Source: Candidatus Eiseniibacteriota bacterium (GTDB lineage Bacteria; Eisenbacteria; RBG-16-71-46). From it: a DNA stretch of 49,219 nt. Of the stretch, positions 40,051 to 48,967 are shown piece by piece. The stretch covers positions 1 to 49,219 of the forward strand of contig JACOSV010000019.1 of assembly GCA_016178725.1 (NCBI GenBank), in the 5' to 3' direction. Numbering within the stretch: position 1 is the first letter of the stretch; each line of letters begins with the position of its first letter. The position numbers and the translations under genes were made by a program. The notes below the pieces were generated by a model that had not been told where the DNA came from, ran no database searches, and was given only the letters and a program-made list of their open reading frames with translations.

Positions 40051-40865
40051 GCGCAGATCGCTTCGAGACGCTGACGCCGGACGAGCGGCGCGCGCGCGAC
40101 GCCGTGCGCGCGCTGGAGGCGCCCCGCGCCGAGCCCTCGTTCCGCGCGCGTCTCAAGCAGGACTTCGTCTCGGGCCGGATCGGAGAACGCCGCGCGCTCG
40201 TGCTCGCGCGGCCGTGGTGGCGCAGCGCGTGGGCGCTCGCGCCGGCGGCGACGGCGGTCGCCGCGGCGATCGTGATCATCCTCAATCGCGGCCCCGAATG
40301 GACCGTGATGTCGGCGCGCGGCGACGGGATCGCGATCGTCGACGACGTGCCGGTGCCGATGGCGCACATGAGCGAGGAGGCGCGGCGGCTCCGGCCCGGC
40401 GCGCGCGTGCGCGTGCCCGAGGGCGCGAGCCTCGACCTCGCCGCCGCGGGGACGCTGATGATGGAGATCGCGCCCGGCAGCGACGTCATCCTTCCGGCCA
40501 CGCCGCGGCGCTGGTTCGGGCGCGCGGTCGCCGCGCGCGTGGGGTCCGGTATCGCGCGTTTCACCACGGGACCGTCGTTCCATGGCGCGCGCCTCGCCGT
40601 CGCGACGCCCGAGGCGGGCGTCGAGGTCACGGGCACGACGCTCGCCGTCATCTGCGAGCCGGCCGGCACGTGCGTGTGCGTGTTCGAAGGCGTGGTGCGC
40701 GTCACCGCGCGCGGCGGCTCGAGCGAAATGGTGGGCGCCGGGCGCCGGCGGTTCGTCTTCCGCGACGGGCGCGCGCCCGAGTCGGCCGAGATGCGCCCCA
40801 CCGAGCGCACGCGGCTCGGCAACATCCACGACCATCGCGCGGAGTGGCTCGGCGGCGGACGCTGA
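40047..40865 (+). CDS. FecR-domain membrane protein, putative anti-sigma partner
   Basis: 272 residues from a GTG that overlaps the sigma-factor stop. A short cytoplasmic part (about 1-52) without the zinc-binding HxxxCxxC motif is followed by one TM helix (about 57-77) and a periplasmic FecR-type beta domain. The latter shows ARVRVPEGASLDLAAAGTLMMEIAPGSDV, GSGIARFTTGPSFHGARLAVATPEAGVEVTGTTLAVICEPAGT and CVCVFEGVVRVTARGG. FecR proteins transmit a periplasmic signal to their cognate sigma factor. Its 3' end is 21 bases from the convergent HD-GYP gene. Confidence 0.88.
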   Translation: MSADRFETLTPDERRARDAVRALEAPRAEPSFRARLKQDFVSGRIGERRALVLARPWWRSAWALAPAATAVAAAIVIILNRGPEWTVMSARGDGIAIVDDVPVPMAHMSEEARRLRPGARVRVPEGASLDLAAAGTLMMEIAPGSDVILPATPRRWFGRAVAARVGSGIARFTTGPSFHGARLAVATPEAGVEVTGTTLAVICEPAGTCVCVFEGVVRVTARGGSSEMVGAGRRRFVFRDGRAPESAEMRPTERTRLGNIHDHRAEWLGGGR

Positions 40866-40890
40866 TCGCGTCCGCCCCGCCGCCGATCAG
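40862..40890. terminator. Hairpin across convergent stop codons
   Basis: ctgatcg (40862-40868) pairs with cgatcag (40884-40890) around 15 bases. The FecR TGA lies in one arm and the HD-GYP stop in the other. It may act as a weak bidirectional terminator. Confidence 0.4.
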
Positions 40891-42626
40891 GCGGCCGGCG
40901 ACTCGCCGGCGCCCGGCGCCTCGCCGTCCGCCGGCGGCTCGCCGTCGAGCGCCGACGGGTACTCCTCGGCGCGCAGCGCGCGGCGCACGCTCCGCTCCGG
41001 CGGCAGCGGCCGGTACTCGAGCGGCCGGTCCTGCGCGATGCCCTCGCCCGCCGCGCCGACGATGACGCGCACGTGCGGCCGCGCGAGATCCGCGGCGTTG
41101 GGCGCGAGCACGACGGCCGTCGCGCCGTCGTCGAGCTGCACCATCTGGCCCGGCGGGTAGAAGCCGACGGACTGCACCAGCCCCCACAGCATCGCCGGAT
41201 CGAAGCGCTTCCGGAGCGCGCCGAGCATCATGCCCAGCGCTTCGTAGGGCGTGACGCCGGCGCCGCGCTCGCTGCGGTGCGTCTGCAGGCTCACGTAGCA
41301 GTCGGCGACCGAGACCAGCCGCGACATCACGCTCTGCGGCCAGCGGCCCGGCGCCTGCGGATAACCGGAGCCGTCGGGGAACATGTGGTGCTCGAGCGCG
41401 ACGCGCATGCAGCGCAGCGTCGTCTGGTTGAGCGTGGTCGAGCGCGCCAGCAGCTTCGCGCCCTCGAGCGGATGACGTTCGGCGGCGGCGCGGTCCTCGT
41501 CGGTGAAGGCATCCAGCGGATGCTGCACCTGCTCCCACACCATCGCCTTGCCCACGTCGTGCAGCAGCGCCGCGACGCCGAGATCGGCCAGCGCGCGGCG
41601 ATCCATGTCGAGCAGCTTGCCCATCGTGACCGCGACGAGGCAGACGTTGACGGCGTGCGCGTACGTGTACTCGTCGCGATGGCCGAGGCTCGAGAGCCCG
41701 ACCACCACCGGCTCGGCGGCATACGCGTTGTCCACGAGCGGCTGCACCACGCGCTTGCCGTGGCGAAGCTCGAGGCCGCCCTGCAGCGTCGTGGTGGTGA
41801 GCAGCGAGCGCGCGCCGTTCACGGCGCTCGCGTACTTCTTGCGCGCGGCGCCGCGCGGGGCGTTCCCGCCCGGGCCGGGCGCGCCGGGCTCGCCACCGCC
41901 GCCACCGCCGCCACCGCCGCCACCGCCGCTACCGCCGCCACCGCCACCGCCGCCACCGCCGCCACCACCACCGTACCCGCCGCCGCCGCCACCGTACCCG
42001 CCGCCGCCGCCGTACCCGCCGCCGCCGCCGTACCCGCCGCCGCCGCCGCCACCGTACGCGCCGCCCGATCCGCCCCTGTCCGCGGGATCGTCGAACGCGA
42101 ATTCCTCGCCCTGCGGCGGCGCGTCGTACTCGAAGTCGTCGTCGGGCGCCTCGGTCGAGGCGTGGATCACCGGCAGCACGTGGTCGATGCCGTTCGCGAG
42201 GCAGGCGCGCAGGAACTCGGTTCCCTGATAGATGTCGGGCTGGCCGAACAGCCTGAAGAATGACGCGAACTCCTCGTCGCTCAAGCCGAGCTGAATGCGG
42301 ACGCCGGCGATGCGGCGGCGGCGGAACTCCTCCAGCGCGAACTGGTGGTGCTTGAAGTTGGTGCCTTTGACCGGAATGCGCACGCCGTTGAGATAGAGAT
42401 CGTCGTGCAGCGCGACGAACACGGACTCGCCGCTCTCCATCAGCAGCGGGGCCAGGATTCGCTGAAGTCCGTCCACCTGTTTGCGGAAGACCTGGTTGTC
42501 GGCCTGGTAGGCGCGTCCGATCCGCACGGTGGCGGCGAAGCGCGTGAGGAACGCGAGCCCGGCGTCCTTGACGCGTTGGTCGCCGGCACCGGAGGCGCCC
42601 TCGCGCGGAGCGGGGTTCGTGCTCAT
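40887..42626 (-). CDS. HD-GYP domain protein with poly-glycine linker
   Basis: 579 residues; its ATG overlaps the HEAT-protein stop as ATGA. The N-terminal domain (about 20-155: GLAFLTRFAATVRIGRAYQADNQ ... DDLYLNGVRI) is shared with the upstream HEAT protein. A linker of nearly pure Gly with Tyr every 6-7 residues (about 185-250) follows. The HD-GYP domain has HDVGK near 352, EHHMFPDGSGYP near 414 and VADCYVSLQT. HD-GYP enzymes hydrolyse c-di-GMP; here the usual HHExxDGSGYP reads HHMFPDGSGYP, while the HD and GYP elements are kept. The C-terminal 120 residues end in a Pro/Glu/Gly tail. It probably opposes diguanylate cyclases such as the one at 5346. Confidence 0.9.
   Translation of the reverse strand: MSTNPAPREGASGAGDQRVKDAGLAFLTRFAATVRIGRAYQADNQVFRKQVDGLQRILAPLLMESGESVFVALHDDLYLNGVRIPVKGTNFKHHQFALEEFRRRRIAGVRIQLGLSDEEFASFFRLFGQPDIYQGTEFLRACLANGIDHVLPVIHASTEAPDDDFEYDAPPQGEEFAFDDPADRGGSGGAYGGGGGGGYGGGGGYGGGGGYGGGGGGYGGGGGGGGGGGGGGSGGGGGGGGGGGGEPGAPGPGGNAPRGAARKKYASAVNGARSLLTTTTLQGGLELRHGKRVVQPLVDNAYAAEPVVVGLSSLGHRDEYTYAHAVNVCLVAVTMGKLLDMDRRALADLGVAALLHDVGKAMVWEQVQHPLDAFTDEDRAAAERHPLEGAKLLARSTTLNQTTLRCMRVALEHHMFPDGSGYPQAPGRWPQSVMSRLVSVADCYVSLQTHRSERGAGVTPYEALGMMLGALRKRFDPAMLWGLVQSVGFYPPGQMVQLDDGATAVVLAPNAADLARPHVRVIVGAAGEGIAQDRPLEYRPLPPERSVRRALRAEEYPSALDGEPPADGEAPGAGESPAA
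41885..42075. repeat. Low-complexity (GGC/GCC)n tract encoding the poly-Gly linker
   Basis: About 190 bases consist mostly of ccg/cca triplets on the plus strand, with a tandem cgtacccgccgccgccg-type unit repeated around 41975-42055. It codes (Tyr)-Gly5-6 repeats in the HD-GYP protein. Such a tract is prone to in-frame length change. Confidence 0.8.
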
Positions 42627-44395
42627 GCCGCCTTGGTTCCCATCGCGTCGAGGCAGGCGCTGCGCACCGCCTCGCTGCGCGAGCGCAGCCCCGTCTCGAG
42701 CGCCGCCAGGGCCTTCTCGCCGCCGATCCGCTCCAGCGTGCGCGCCGCGGCGACGCGCTGCAGCGTGCGGCGCGCGAACCAGCCGCCCTTGTGCAGCAGC
42801 GCCTCGAGCGCCGGCACCGCGTGCTCGTCGGCGACCTCGGCGAGCGCCCCGAACAGCGTGCGCTGGTTCTCCTCGCTGCGCGATTCGAAGTCGGGCGCCC
42901 CGATCTGGCGCAGGATCGTGCCCGCGACGTCCCGGTTGCGGTCGCGCGTCAGCATGCTCAACGCCGCGGCGAGCAGCTGCGGATCGCGCGTGTCGAGCTG
43001 ATGCAGCAGGATCGCGGTGCGCGATTCGCGCGGCACGCTGCCGAGTGCCGCCACCACCTGCCGCCGCACGCGCGGTTCGGGATGCTGCGCGGCCATGCGC
43101 AGGAGCGGCACGATCTCCGGGCCGCCGATCTGGCCGAGCACGAACACCGCGTTGCGCGCCACGTACCAGCGCGAATCGCGGAGATAGGGCTCGAGCAACT
43201 CGGGCTCGTCGTTGCACAGGTAGCAGAGCATCGTGCACGCGGCGGCGCGCGTGCGGCTCTTGGTCGCCTTCGCCATCACCGCGCACGCGAGATCGAGCGC
43301 CGGCCGCCCGAGCGCGACTGCGAGCGCGAAGAAGCGCGCCTGATCGTCGGTCTCGGATTCGTCGAGTCGCTCGGTGATCGCGTCGGTGTCGAGCCCGGCG
43401 ATCGCGGCCGTGAGCTCGTCACGCGTGAGCGAGCCGTCGGGATCGAACTCGTGCAGCAGCGTCAGCGTCTCCTGCGCCTCGACCCACGACGAGCGCTGGA
43501 TCGCGCCCGCAAGCCAGGTGGTCACGGAGTGTGCGAGCAGGTGCCGCGTCTCGGGGCCGGGCGAGGCGGCATGGAGCTGCCGCAGCACGTCGGGCGCCTG
43601 CAGCGTCCAGTCGGTCGAGCGCTCGCCGACCCATTCGGTGGTGAGCCGCATGCGGGCGAATTCCATCGCCGGGAGCATCTTCTGGTACGCGGGCTCGACG
43701 TCGACCGCGCCCTCCGGGAGCGGCCAGTCGTCGAACGTGTCCTTGTGCAGGCCCTGCGCGACGCCGGCGGCCTGACCGAGGTCCGCGCGGATCTCGCCGC
43801 CTGACGGCGACCACGCGAAGCTCTGGCCCTGGTGGCCACCGCCGCCGCCGCCGCCGCTGGCGGGGCGCGACGAGAGGTAGATCGTCTGCTCGACCGGAAC
43901 GGCCTCGATCTGGATGTGCGTCGTGTTGGCCTGCCACATCAGTGTCACGAGATCGTCGTGGGTGAAGACCCCGGCGCTCGCGGCGAGCAGCGCGTCGAAC
44001 AGCGCGTCGAGATCGTTGCGCGTGACCTGGGGCAGGATCGCGAGGCCGCGGATGCCGTCGCGGTAGAACAGGAACGGGAGCATCGATTCCTTGCCCACCA
44101 CGGCATCCTCGCCATCGGTGCGCGAGGGGGGGCGCACCACGGCCTCGTCGAGCAGCCAGATCTCGCCGGGCGTGATCCGGAACTGCCACGTGCCGTATCC
44201 CGCGAGGCCCGCGACCAGCGGTTCGTAGAGATCCTCCCGCACCTTCAGCACGACCGGGTTGTCGGGGCGGTAGAGGCGGCAGGTCTTGAGCGCGCGCGCC
44301 AGCTGGCGGAACCAGAGATGCGCCGCCTGGCCCGCCGGGCTCAACTCCCGGAAGGTCGTGTACCTGCTCGCCGAGTGGCCGATCGGGGTCGTCAT
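42623..44395 (-). CDS. HEAT-repeat protein with the same N-terminal domain as the HD-GYP partner
   Basis: 590 residues. Residues about 20-85 (AGQAAHLWFRQLARALKTCRLYRPDNPVVL ... PGEIWLLDEAVV) match the start of the downstream HD-GYP protein. This 'RlYrpDNpvv' type of domain often precedes signalling modules in delta-proteobacteria-like lineages. A middle region with a short Gly run (about 182-190) leads into HEAT/PBS-lyase-like repeats from about 370 to the end (EPYLRDSRWYVARNAVFVLGQIG, LRMAAQHPEPRVRRQVVAALG, LRSRSEAVRSACLDAMG). It would act as a scaffold binding the HD-GYP protein or c-di-GMP machinery. The stop overlaps the next gene by four bases. Confidence 0.85.
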   Translation of the reverse strand: MTTPIGHSASRYTTFRELSPAGQAAHLWFRQLARALKTCRLYRPDNPVVLKVREDLYEPLVAGLAGYGTWQFRITPGEIWLLDEAVVRPPSRTDGEDAVVGKESMLPFLFYRDGIRGLAILPQVTRNDLDALFDALLAASAGVFTHDDLVTLMWQANTTHIQIEAVPVEQTIYLSSRPASGGGGGGGHQGQSFAWSPSGGEIRADLGQAAGVAQGLHKDTFDDWPLPEGAVDVEPAYQKMLPAMEFARMRLTTEWVGERSTDWTLQAPDVLRQLHAASPGPETRHLLAHSVTTWLAGAIQRSSWVEAQETLTLLHEFDPDGSLTRDELTAAIAGLDTDAITERLDESETDDQARFFALAVALGRPALDLACAVMAKATKSRTRAAACTMLCYLCNDEPELLEPYLRDSRWYVARNAVFVLGQIGGPEIVPLLRMAAQHPEPRVRRQVVAALGSVPRESRTAILLHQLDTRDPQLLAAALSMLTRDRNRDVAGTILRQIGAPDFESRSEENQRTLFGALAEVADEHAVPALEALLHKGGWFARRTLQRVAAARTLERIGGEKALAALETGLRSRSEAVRSACLDAMGTKAA

Positions 44396-44560
44396 TCCGC
44401 TCCGTCCATGTGCGGGCGATGCCGGACGCCGGCCGCGGCGCGGCCGGGCATGCGGGGGGCGAATGTGGTCCCCGGAGTTATCGGCCGCCGGACGCTCCGG
44501 ATTGAGCGCCGCGCGGGGCGCGGATGGCGTGCGAAGTGGCTGTGTCGGAAGCGGTTGGGG

Positions 44561-45445
44561 CTACTTCTTGACCGGCACCACGGTCCTGTCGTCGAGCCCG
44601 AGCACGTTCACGAGATCGGAGCCCGCCGGGACGATGAACTTGGTCTGGCCGGCGAGCACCGTGTTGAGCACGTCGAGCTTCTTGCTCACCTCGGCGCGGT
44701 CCTTGAAGAACTGCTCCGCCGCGTTCGAGACGAGCTCGATCGCCTTCGCGTCGGCGGTCGCGCGCAGCACCTTCGCCTGCGCGTCGCCTTCGGCGCGCAG
44801 GATCTCGGATTGCCGCACGCCTTCGGACTGGAGGATCGCCGCCTGCTTGACGCCCTCCGCCTCGAGGATGTTGGCGCGTTTGTCGCGCTCCGCTTTCATC
44901 TGCCGCGACATGGCTTCGGTGATGTCGGCGGGCGGATCGATCTTCTGGACCTCGACCCGCGTCACCTTGACGCCCCAGGTGTTGGTCGCCTCGTCGAGCA
45001 CCGCGCGCAGGTTCGCGTTGATGAGATCACGCGCCGTGAGCGTCTCGTCGAGCGACTTGTCGCCGATCAGATTCCTCAAGTTCGTCTGTGCGAGCGTCGT
45101 CGCCGCGAACCCGAAGTTCTGCACTTCGAACGTCGACTTCACCGGGTCGATGATGCGGTAGTAGATCACCGCGTCCACGGTCACCGAGACGTTGTCCTTG
45201 GTGATCACCTTCTGCGGCTCGACGCTGATGACGCGCTCGCGCATGTCCACCTTGATCAGGTCCTCGATCACCGGCACGAGGAACGTGAGCCCGGAGCCCA
45301 CCGTGGCGCGGTAGCGCCCGAGCCGCAGCACCAGCCCCTTCTCGTACTGCGCCACGACGCGCGCCGCGCGCGCGAGCGAGATGAGCGCGATCAGGAGGAC
45401 GACGAGCAGTAGCAGCAGACCGAGCGTGCCGGCCGGACCTTGCAT
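44561..45445 (-). CDS. SPFH/band 7 membrane protein (slipin/stomatin-like)
   Basis: 294 residues with an N-terminal TM helix (about 8-28) and an SPFH domain: [66 protein letters not shown] and [22 protein letters not shown]. An Ala/Glu-rich coiled coil ([31 protein letters not shown]) and a hydrophobic end follow. Slipins form membrane-domain scaffolds and work with NfeD proteins, here the gene immediately upstream (4 bases apart). Confidence 0.94.
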   Translation of the reverse strand: MQGPAGTLGLLLLLVVLLIALISLARAARVVAQYEKGLVLRLGRYRATVGSGLTFLVPVIEDLIKVDMRERVISVEPQKVITKDNVSVTVDAVIYYRIIDPVKSTFEVQNFGFAATTLAQTNLRNLIGDKSLDETLTARDLINANLRAVLDEATNTWGVKVTRVEVQKIDPPADITEAMSRQMKAERDKRANILEAEGVKQAAILQSEGVRQSEILRAEGDAQAKVLRATADAKAIELVSNAAEQFFKDRAEVSKKLDVLNTVLAGQTKFIVPAGSDLVNVLGLDDRTVVPVKK

Positions 45446-45449
45446 CGGA

Positions 45450-45890
45450 TCACCTCACCTGAAGGGTTACGCCCTCGACGCTTTCGACGGTGACGAGCGC
45501 GCCGGCCTCGAACGGGCCGGGGACGCCGGAGGCGGGCACCGCGCGCCACACCTCGTCGCGTACGCGCACCTGCCCGGGCTCGTGCTCGGCGACGCGCACC
45601 GTGACCAGGGCGCGCTGCCCGAGCAGCGCGTCGACGTTGGTGGGCACGACGCGCCGCTGCATGCGCGCGCGCACCCAGCGGCGTCCGATCGCGATGTAGC
45701 CGACGCACAGGACGCTCGCGATCATGAAGCCGGCGGCCGGGCTGTGGAGCAGCAGACCGATGAGCCCGCCGAGGACGAATGCCGAGCCGATCAGCACCAG
45801 ATCGAAGCCGGCGAAGCCGCCGAACGCGACCTCGACCAGTACGAACAGCGCGCCGGCGACGATCAGCACCCAGTTCCAGCTCGGATTCAT
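45450..45890 (-). CDS. NfeD-family membrane protein (short form)
   Basis: 146 residues from the ATG at 45890 (GAGGAG four bases upstream; the frame to 45953 is unsupported). Three to four TM helices ([58 protein letters not shown]) precede a soluble OB-fold domain ([20 protein letters not shown] ... [12 protein letters not shown]). This is the NfeD1b-like form without the N-terminal ClpP-like protease. The pairing with a slipin gene is the classic arrangement. Confidence 0.92.
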   Translation of the reverse strand: MNPSWNWVLIVAGALFVLVEVAFGGFAGFDLVLIGSAFVLGGLIGLLLHSPAAGFMIASVLCVGYIAIGRRWVRARMQRRVVPTNVDALLGQRALVTVRVAEHEPGQVRVRDEVWRAVPASGVPGPFEAGALVTVESVEGVTLQVR

Positions 45891-45970
45891 CAGGCTCCTC
45901 GCCCCAGGGGACGGGCCACGACCGGTGCGGAACACTAGCACCGCGCGCGGCACGGCGTGAGGCGCGCGGC

Positions 45971-45999
45971 TTGACTCGCATCGGGCGTGCCCGTACGCT
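45971..45999 (+). promoter_or_regulatory. Promoter of the rpmH cluster
   Basis: TTGACT (45971-45976), a 17-base spacer and TACGCT (45994-45999) lie 52 bases before the rpmH ATG, in the divergent gap from nfeD. Confidence 0.5.
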
Positions 46000-46051
46000 G
46001 CCCCGTCCTTCGCACGCTTGGGCCCCGGTTTCGAACGAGGATCCCGTTTCC

Positions 46052-46195
46052 ATGAAGCGCACGTACCGTCCCCGCAACCGCCACCGGAAGAAGACGCACG
46101 GCTTCCGCGCGCGGATGAAGACCAAGGGCGGCCGCAAGGTGCTCGCCGCGCGCCGCAAGCAGGGCCGCAAGCGCCTCACCGTCTCGACGGCGTAG
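46052..46195 (+). CDS. rpmH: Ribosomal protein bL34
   Basis: 47 residues, almost entirely basic: [18 protein letters not shown] then [20 protein letters not shown] and RKRLTVSTA. This is the standard bL34 sequence, a structural protein of the large ribosomal subunit. It starts the conserved rpmH-rnpA-yidD-yidC-jag cluster that lies near the replication origin in many bacteria. dnaA is not in its usual upstream place: the neighbour is a divergent NfeD gene. Confidence 0.98.
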   Translation: MKRTYRPRNRHRKKTHGFRARMKTKGGRKVLAARRKQGRKRLTVSTA

Positions 46196-46343
46196 CGCCG
46201 TCCCCGGCGTCCCCTTGCCGCTGCAGCTCTCGACACACGCGACACGCACCATGCGGCGCGGTCCCGGCCGCTCCGCTCCGCCGCCCGGCATCGCGCGCGC
46301 CCGCGCCTCCCATCCGTCCTCCGGCAATGCGCTCCCGTCCCGC

Positions 46344-46745
46344 ATGACGAGGCCCAGCGAACGGCTCGCACGGGGCCACCGGCTCACGTCGGGCACCGAC
46401 TACGCCGACCTCAAGGCGCGCGGCCGCGCCGTCCGCGGCGAACATCTGTTGCTCGTCACGCTCGCGCGGCCCGGCGAGCCGACGCGCTTCGGCTGTGTGG
46501 CGAGCCGGAAGGGCGTCGGCGGCGCGGTCCAGCGCAACCGCGCGCGGCGCCGCCTGCGCGAGATCGTGCGCCGGCGCTGGTCGCGCGTGCCGGCGAACGG
46601 GCACCTCATCATGTTCGTGGCGTTTCGCTCGACCCTGACCGCCGCGCACCAGGATCTCGCGAGCGACGTGGAGCGCTTGCTCGCCGGCGCGGGATTGCTG
46701 GCGCCGATCCCGGACGCGGGCGACGCGCAGGCGGAGCGCGGATGA
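46344..46745 (+). CDS. rnpA: Ribonuclease P protein component
   Basis: About 133 residues from the ATG at 46344; the frame is open to 46215, but the extra 43 residues are Pro/Arg-rich and not family-like. Core features are [30 protein letters not shown], the RNA-binding signature [22 protein letters not shown] and a final helix ([19 protein letters not shown]). It assists the RNase P RNA in 5' maturation of tRNAs. Its stop overlaps yidD as ATGA. Confidence 0.94.
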   Translation: MTRPSERLARGHRLTSGTDYADLKARGRAVRGEHLLLVTLARPGEPTRFGCVASRKGVGGAVQRNRARRRLREIVRRRWSRVPANGHLIMFVAFRSTLTAAHQDLASDVERLLAGAGLLAPIPDAGDAQAERG

Positions 46746-46948
46746 AGCGCGTCCTCGCGTTCCCGGTGGTCGCGTACCAGCGGCTGATCCCGATCGCGTG
46801 GCGCGGCCAGTGCCGCTTCGCGCCCTCGTGCTCGCAATACGCGCGCGAGGCGATCGAGCGGCACGGCGCGTTCGGCCTCTGGCTCGCGCTCCGCCGCATC
46901 GCCCGCTGCCATCCGCTCGGCGGCGGCGGCTACGACCCGGTGCCCTGA
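46742..46948 (+). CDS. yidD: Membrane protein insertion efficiency factor
   Basis: 68 residues: [32 protein letters not shown] and [17 protein letters not shown] carry the three conserved Cys and the GYDPVP end of the YidD family. Small membrane-associated helper of Sec/YidC insertion. It overlaps rnpA by 4 bases and is 2 bases before yidC. Confidence 0.97.
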   Translation: MKRVLAFPVVAYQRLIPIAWRGQCRFAPSCSQYAREAIERHGAFGLWLALRRIARCHPLGGGGYDPVP

Positions 46949-46950
46949 CC

Positions 46951-48807
46951 ATGGACCGCAAGTCGCTCATCGCGATCGCGCTCTGCGTCCTGATCCTGCT
47001 CGCCTATCCGTTCATCCTGCGGATGTTCGGGCTCGACCGCTTCCTGCCGCAGCCACCGCGGCCGGCGGCGGTCGACACCACGCGTCGCACGGGATCCGCG
47101 GACACCGCGCGCGCGTCCGCGACGAGCACGGCGCTCGCCCAGTCCGGCATGGTGGCGATGAAGGGCGCAGGCGTCGCGCCCGCTGCGCCGAGCCTCACCG
47201 CAGGCGGGCCGCTCCACGCCGAGGCGCCGGTGATGGAGCGCACGGTCGCGATCGAGACGCCGCTCTACCGCGCGGAGTTCTCGAACCACGGCGCGCGGCT
47301 GCTCGCCGTCGAGCTCAAGCGCTACGCCTCGGCGCACGGCGCGCACAGCCAGGACGGCCGCGCGGTGCCGGTCCGCTCCGGGCAGGTGGTGCCGCCCGGC
47401 GATCGCGTGACGCTCGCCGGCGGGCCGTCGCTCGCGATCGATCTCGGCTCGGACACCTCGCGCGTCGCGCTCGACGCGCTGGTCTACGCGGTCTCCGAGA
47501 GCCTCGACGCCGCGGGCGACGTGCGCGCGCTCACGTTCACCGCGCGCGACAACAGCGGCTTCACGATCCGCCAGACGTGGCGCGTGCGGCCCGACAGCTA
47601 TGCGCTCGATCTCGAGGTCGAGATGCACGGCGTGCCGTCGGCATGGCGCGTCTCGGACTATTCGCTGACCACGCGCTCGTGGCCCGCGTTCTCCGAGGCC
47701 GATCCGATGGTGGACACGCGGAGCCTGCGGACGACCGGCCTCGTCGGATCGGATCTCCACCGCGCGCCGGCGGCGAGCCTCCACCACGGCAGCAAGCGCT
47801 TCGAGGGGAACGCCGCGTTCGCCGCGGTCGAGACGCGCTACTTCATGGGCGCGGTGGTGGCGATCCGCGCCGAGACGCGCGCGACGGTCGCCGCGGCCGA
47901 GGCGCGCACGCTGACGGCCGAGGAGCGCGCGCTGTTGCCCGCGAACGCGCCGCCGGTCGCCGACGTCGCCGTCGGCTCGCTGGTGGTCGCGATCCCGGGC
48001 GAGACGAGCCCGATCAATCGCTTCCTCGTCTACTTCGGACCCAACCAGTATTCCGCGCTCGAGAGGCTGCACGTCCAGCTCGAGCGCGCGGTGGATCTGG
48101 GATGGATCTGGATCCGCCCGTTCAGCATCGTGCTGCTGCGGCTCATGGTGTGGCTGAACGCGCTGCTCCCGAACTACGGCGTCACCATCGTCCTGCTCGC
48201 GACCATCGTGCGGCTGCTGCTCCACCCGCTGAACATGATGAGCATCAAGAGCATGCGCGCGATGCAGCGTCTGCAGCCCGAGATGGAGCGGATCAAGGAG
48301 AAGCTCAAGCACGACGCGCAGGCGATGAACAACGCGGTCATGGCGCTCTACCGCGACAACAAGGTGAATCCTGCGGGCGGCTGCCTGCCGATGGTGATCC
48401 AGATGCCGCTGTTCTTCGCGCTCTACTCGGTGCTGTGGAACGCGATCGAGCTGCGCCAGGCCCCGTTCGTCGCCTGGATCCACGATCTCTCGGCGCCCGA
48501 CAAGCTCTTCACCGTGTTCGGATTTCCGATCCGCCTGCTGCCGCTGCTCATGGCCGGTTCGGGATTCCTGACGCAGCGCATGACGCCCACCGACCCGCGT
48601 CAGGCGAGCAGCATGTACATGATGAACGCAGTGATGGTGGTGTTCTTCTACAACCTGCCGTCCGGGCTGGTGCTCTACTGGACGGTGATGAACCTCTTGA
48701 CCGCGCTCCAGCAGTGGCTCGCGCTGCGCGACGACCACGTCGTGCTCGTGACGGCGCCCCCCGACCGGGCGAGCGCGAAAGTGGCCAGGAGGGCGGCGAG
48801 CAAGTAA
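46951..48807 (+). CDS. yidC: Membrane protein insertase YidC (Gram-negative type)
   Basis: 618 residues. An N-terminal TM (about 5-24) and Ala-rich linker lead to the large periplasmic P1 domain (about 90-340: VAIETPLYRAEFSNHGARLLAVELKRY ... FFMGAVVAIRAE region). The five-TM insertase core follows (VWLNALLPNYGVTIVLLATIVRLLLHPLNMMSIKSMRAMQRLQPEM ... NPAGGCLPMVIQMPLFFALYSVL ... YNLPSGLVLYWTVMNLLTALQQ). The Arg in VRLLLHPL is the conserved cavity residue. The large P1 domain indicates a Gram-negative cell plan. Confidence 0.97.
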   Translation: MDRKSLIAIALCVLILLAYPFILRMFGLDRFLPQPPRPAAVDTTRRTGSADTARASATSTALAQSGMVAMKGAGVAPAAPSLTAGGPLHAEAPVMERTVAIETPLYRAEFSNHGARLLAVELKRYASAHGAHSQDGRAVPVRSGQVVPPGDRVTLAGGPSLAIDLGSDTSRVALDALVYAVSESLDAAGDVRALTFTARDNSGFTIRQTWRVRPDSYALDLEVEMHGVPSAWRVSDYSLTTRSWPAFSEADPMVDTRSLRTTGLVGSDLHRAPAASLHHGSKRFEGNAAFAAVETRYFMGAVVAIRAETRATVAAAEARTLTAEERALLPANAPPVADVAVGSLVVAIPGETSPINRFLVYFGPNQYSALERLHVQLERAVDLGWIWIRPFSIVLLRLMVWLNALLPNYGVTIVLLATIVRLLLHPLNMMSIKSMRAMQRLQPEMERIKEKLKHDAQAMNNAVMALYRDNKVNPAGGCLPMVIQMPLFFALYSVLWNAIELRQAPFVAWIHDLSAPDKLFTVFGFPIRLLPLLMAGSGFLTQRMTPTDPRQASSMYMMNAVMVVFFYNLPSGLVLYWTVMNLLTALQQWLALRDDHVVLVTAPPDRASAKVARRAASK

Positions 48808-48967
48808 CCTAGAGCCCTTTCCGGGGCGGCGAGCGGCCGCATGGTCCGGTGGCGCGATGGCGCACGATCCGGTCCTCCCGATCCCGCCCACACACCGGTT
48901 CGCAGGCCTCACGCCCGGGGCAACACTTTGGTGCGCAGCCCCGCGCGGCGCAGGCGACGAGGACGCG

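Noticed and set aside
41885-42075. Repeat tract considered as a CRISPR or satellite array
   Set aside because: It is an in-frame coding triplet repeat inside a well-supported gene, with no unique spacers.
45891-46051. Replication origin beside rpmH
   Set aside because: The rpmH cluster is often near oriC, but I saw no DnaA-box cluster, AT-rich unwinding region or dnaA/dnaN gene here.
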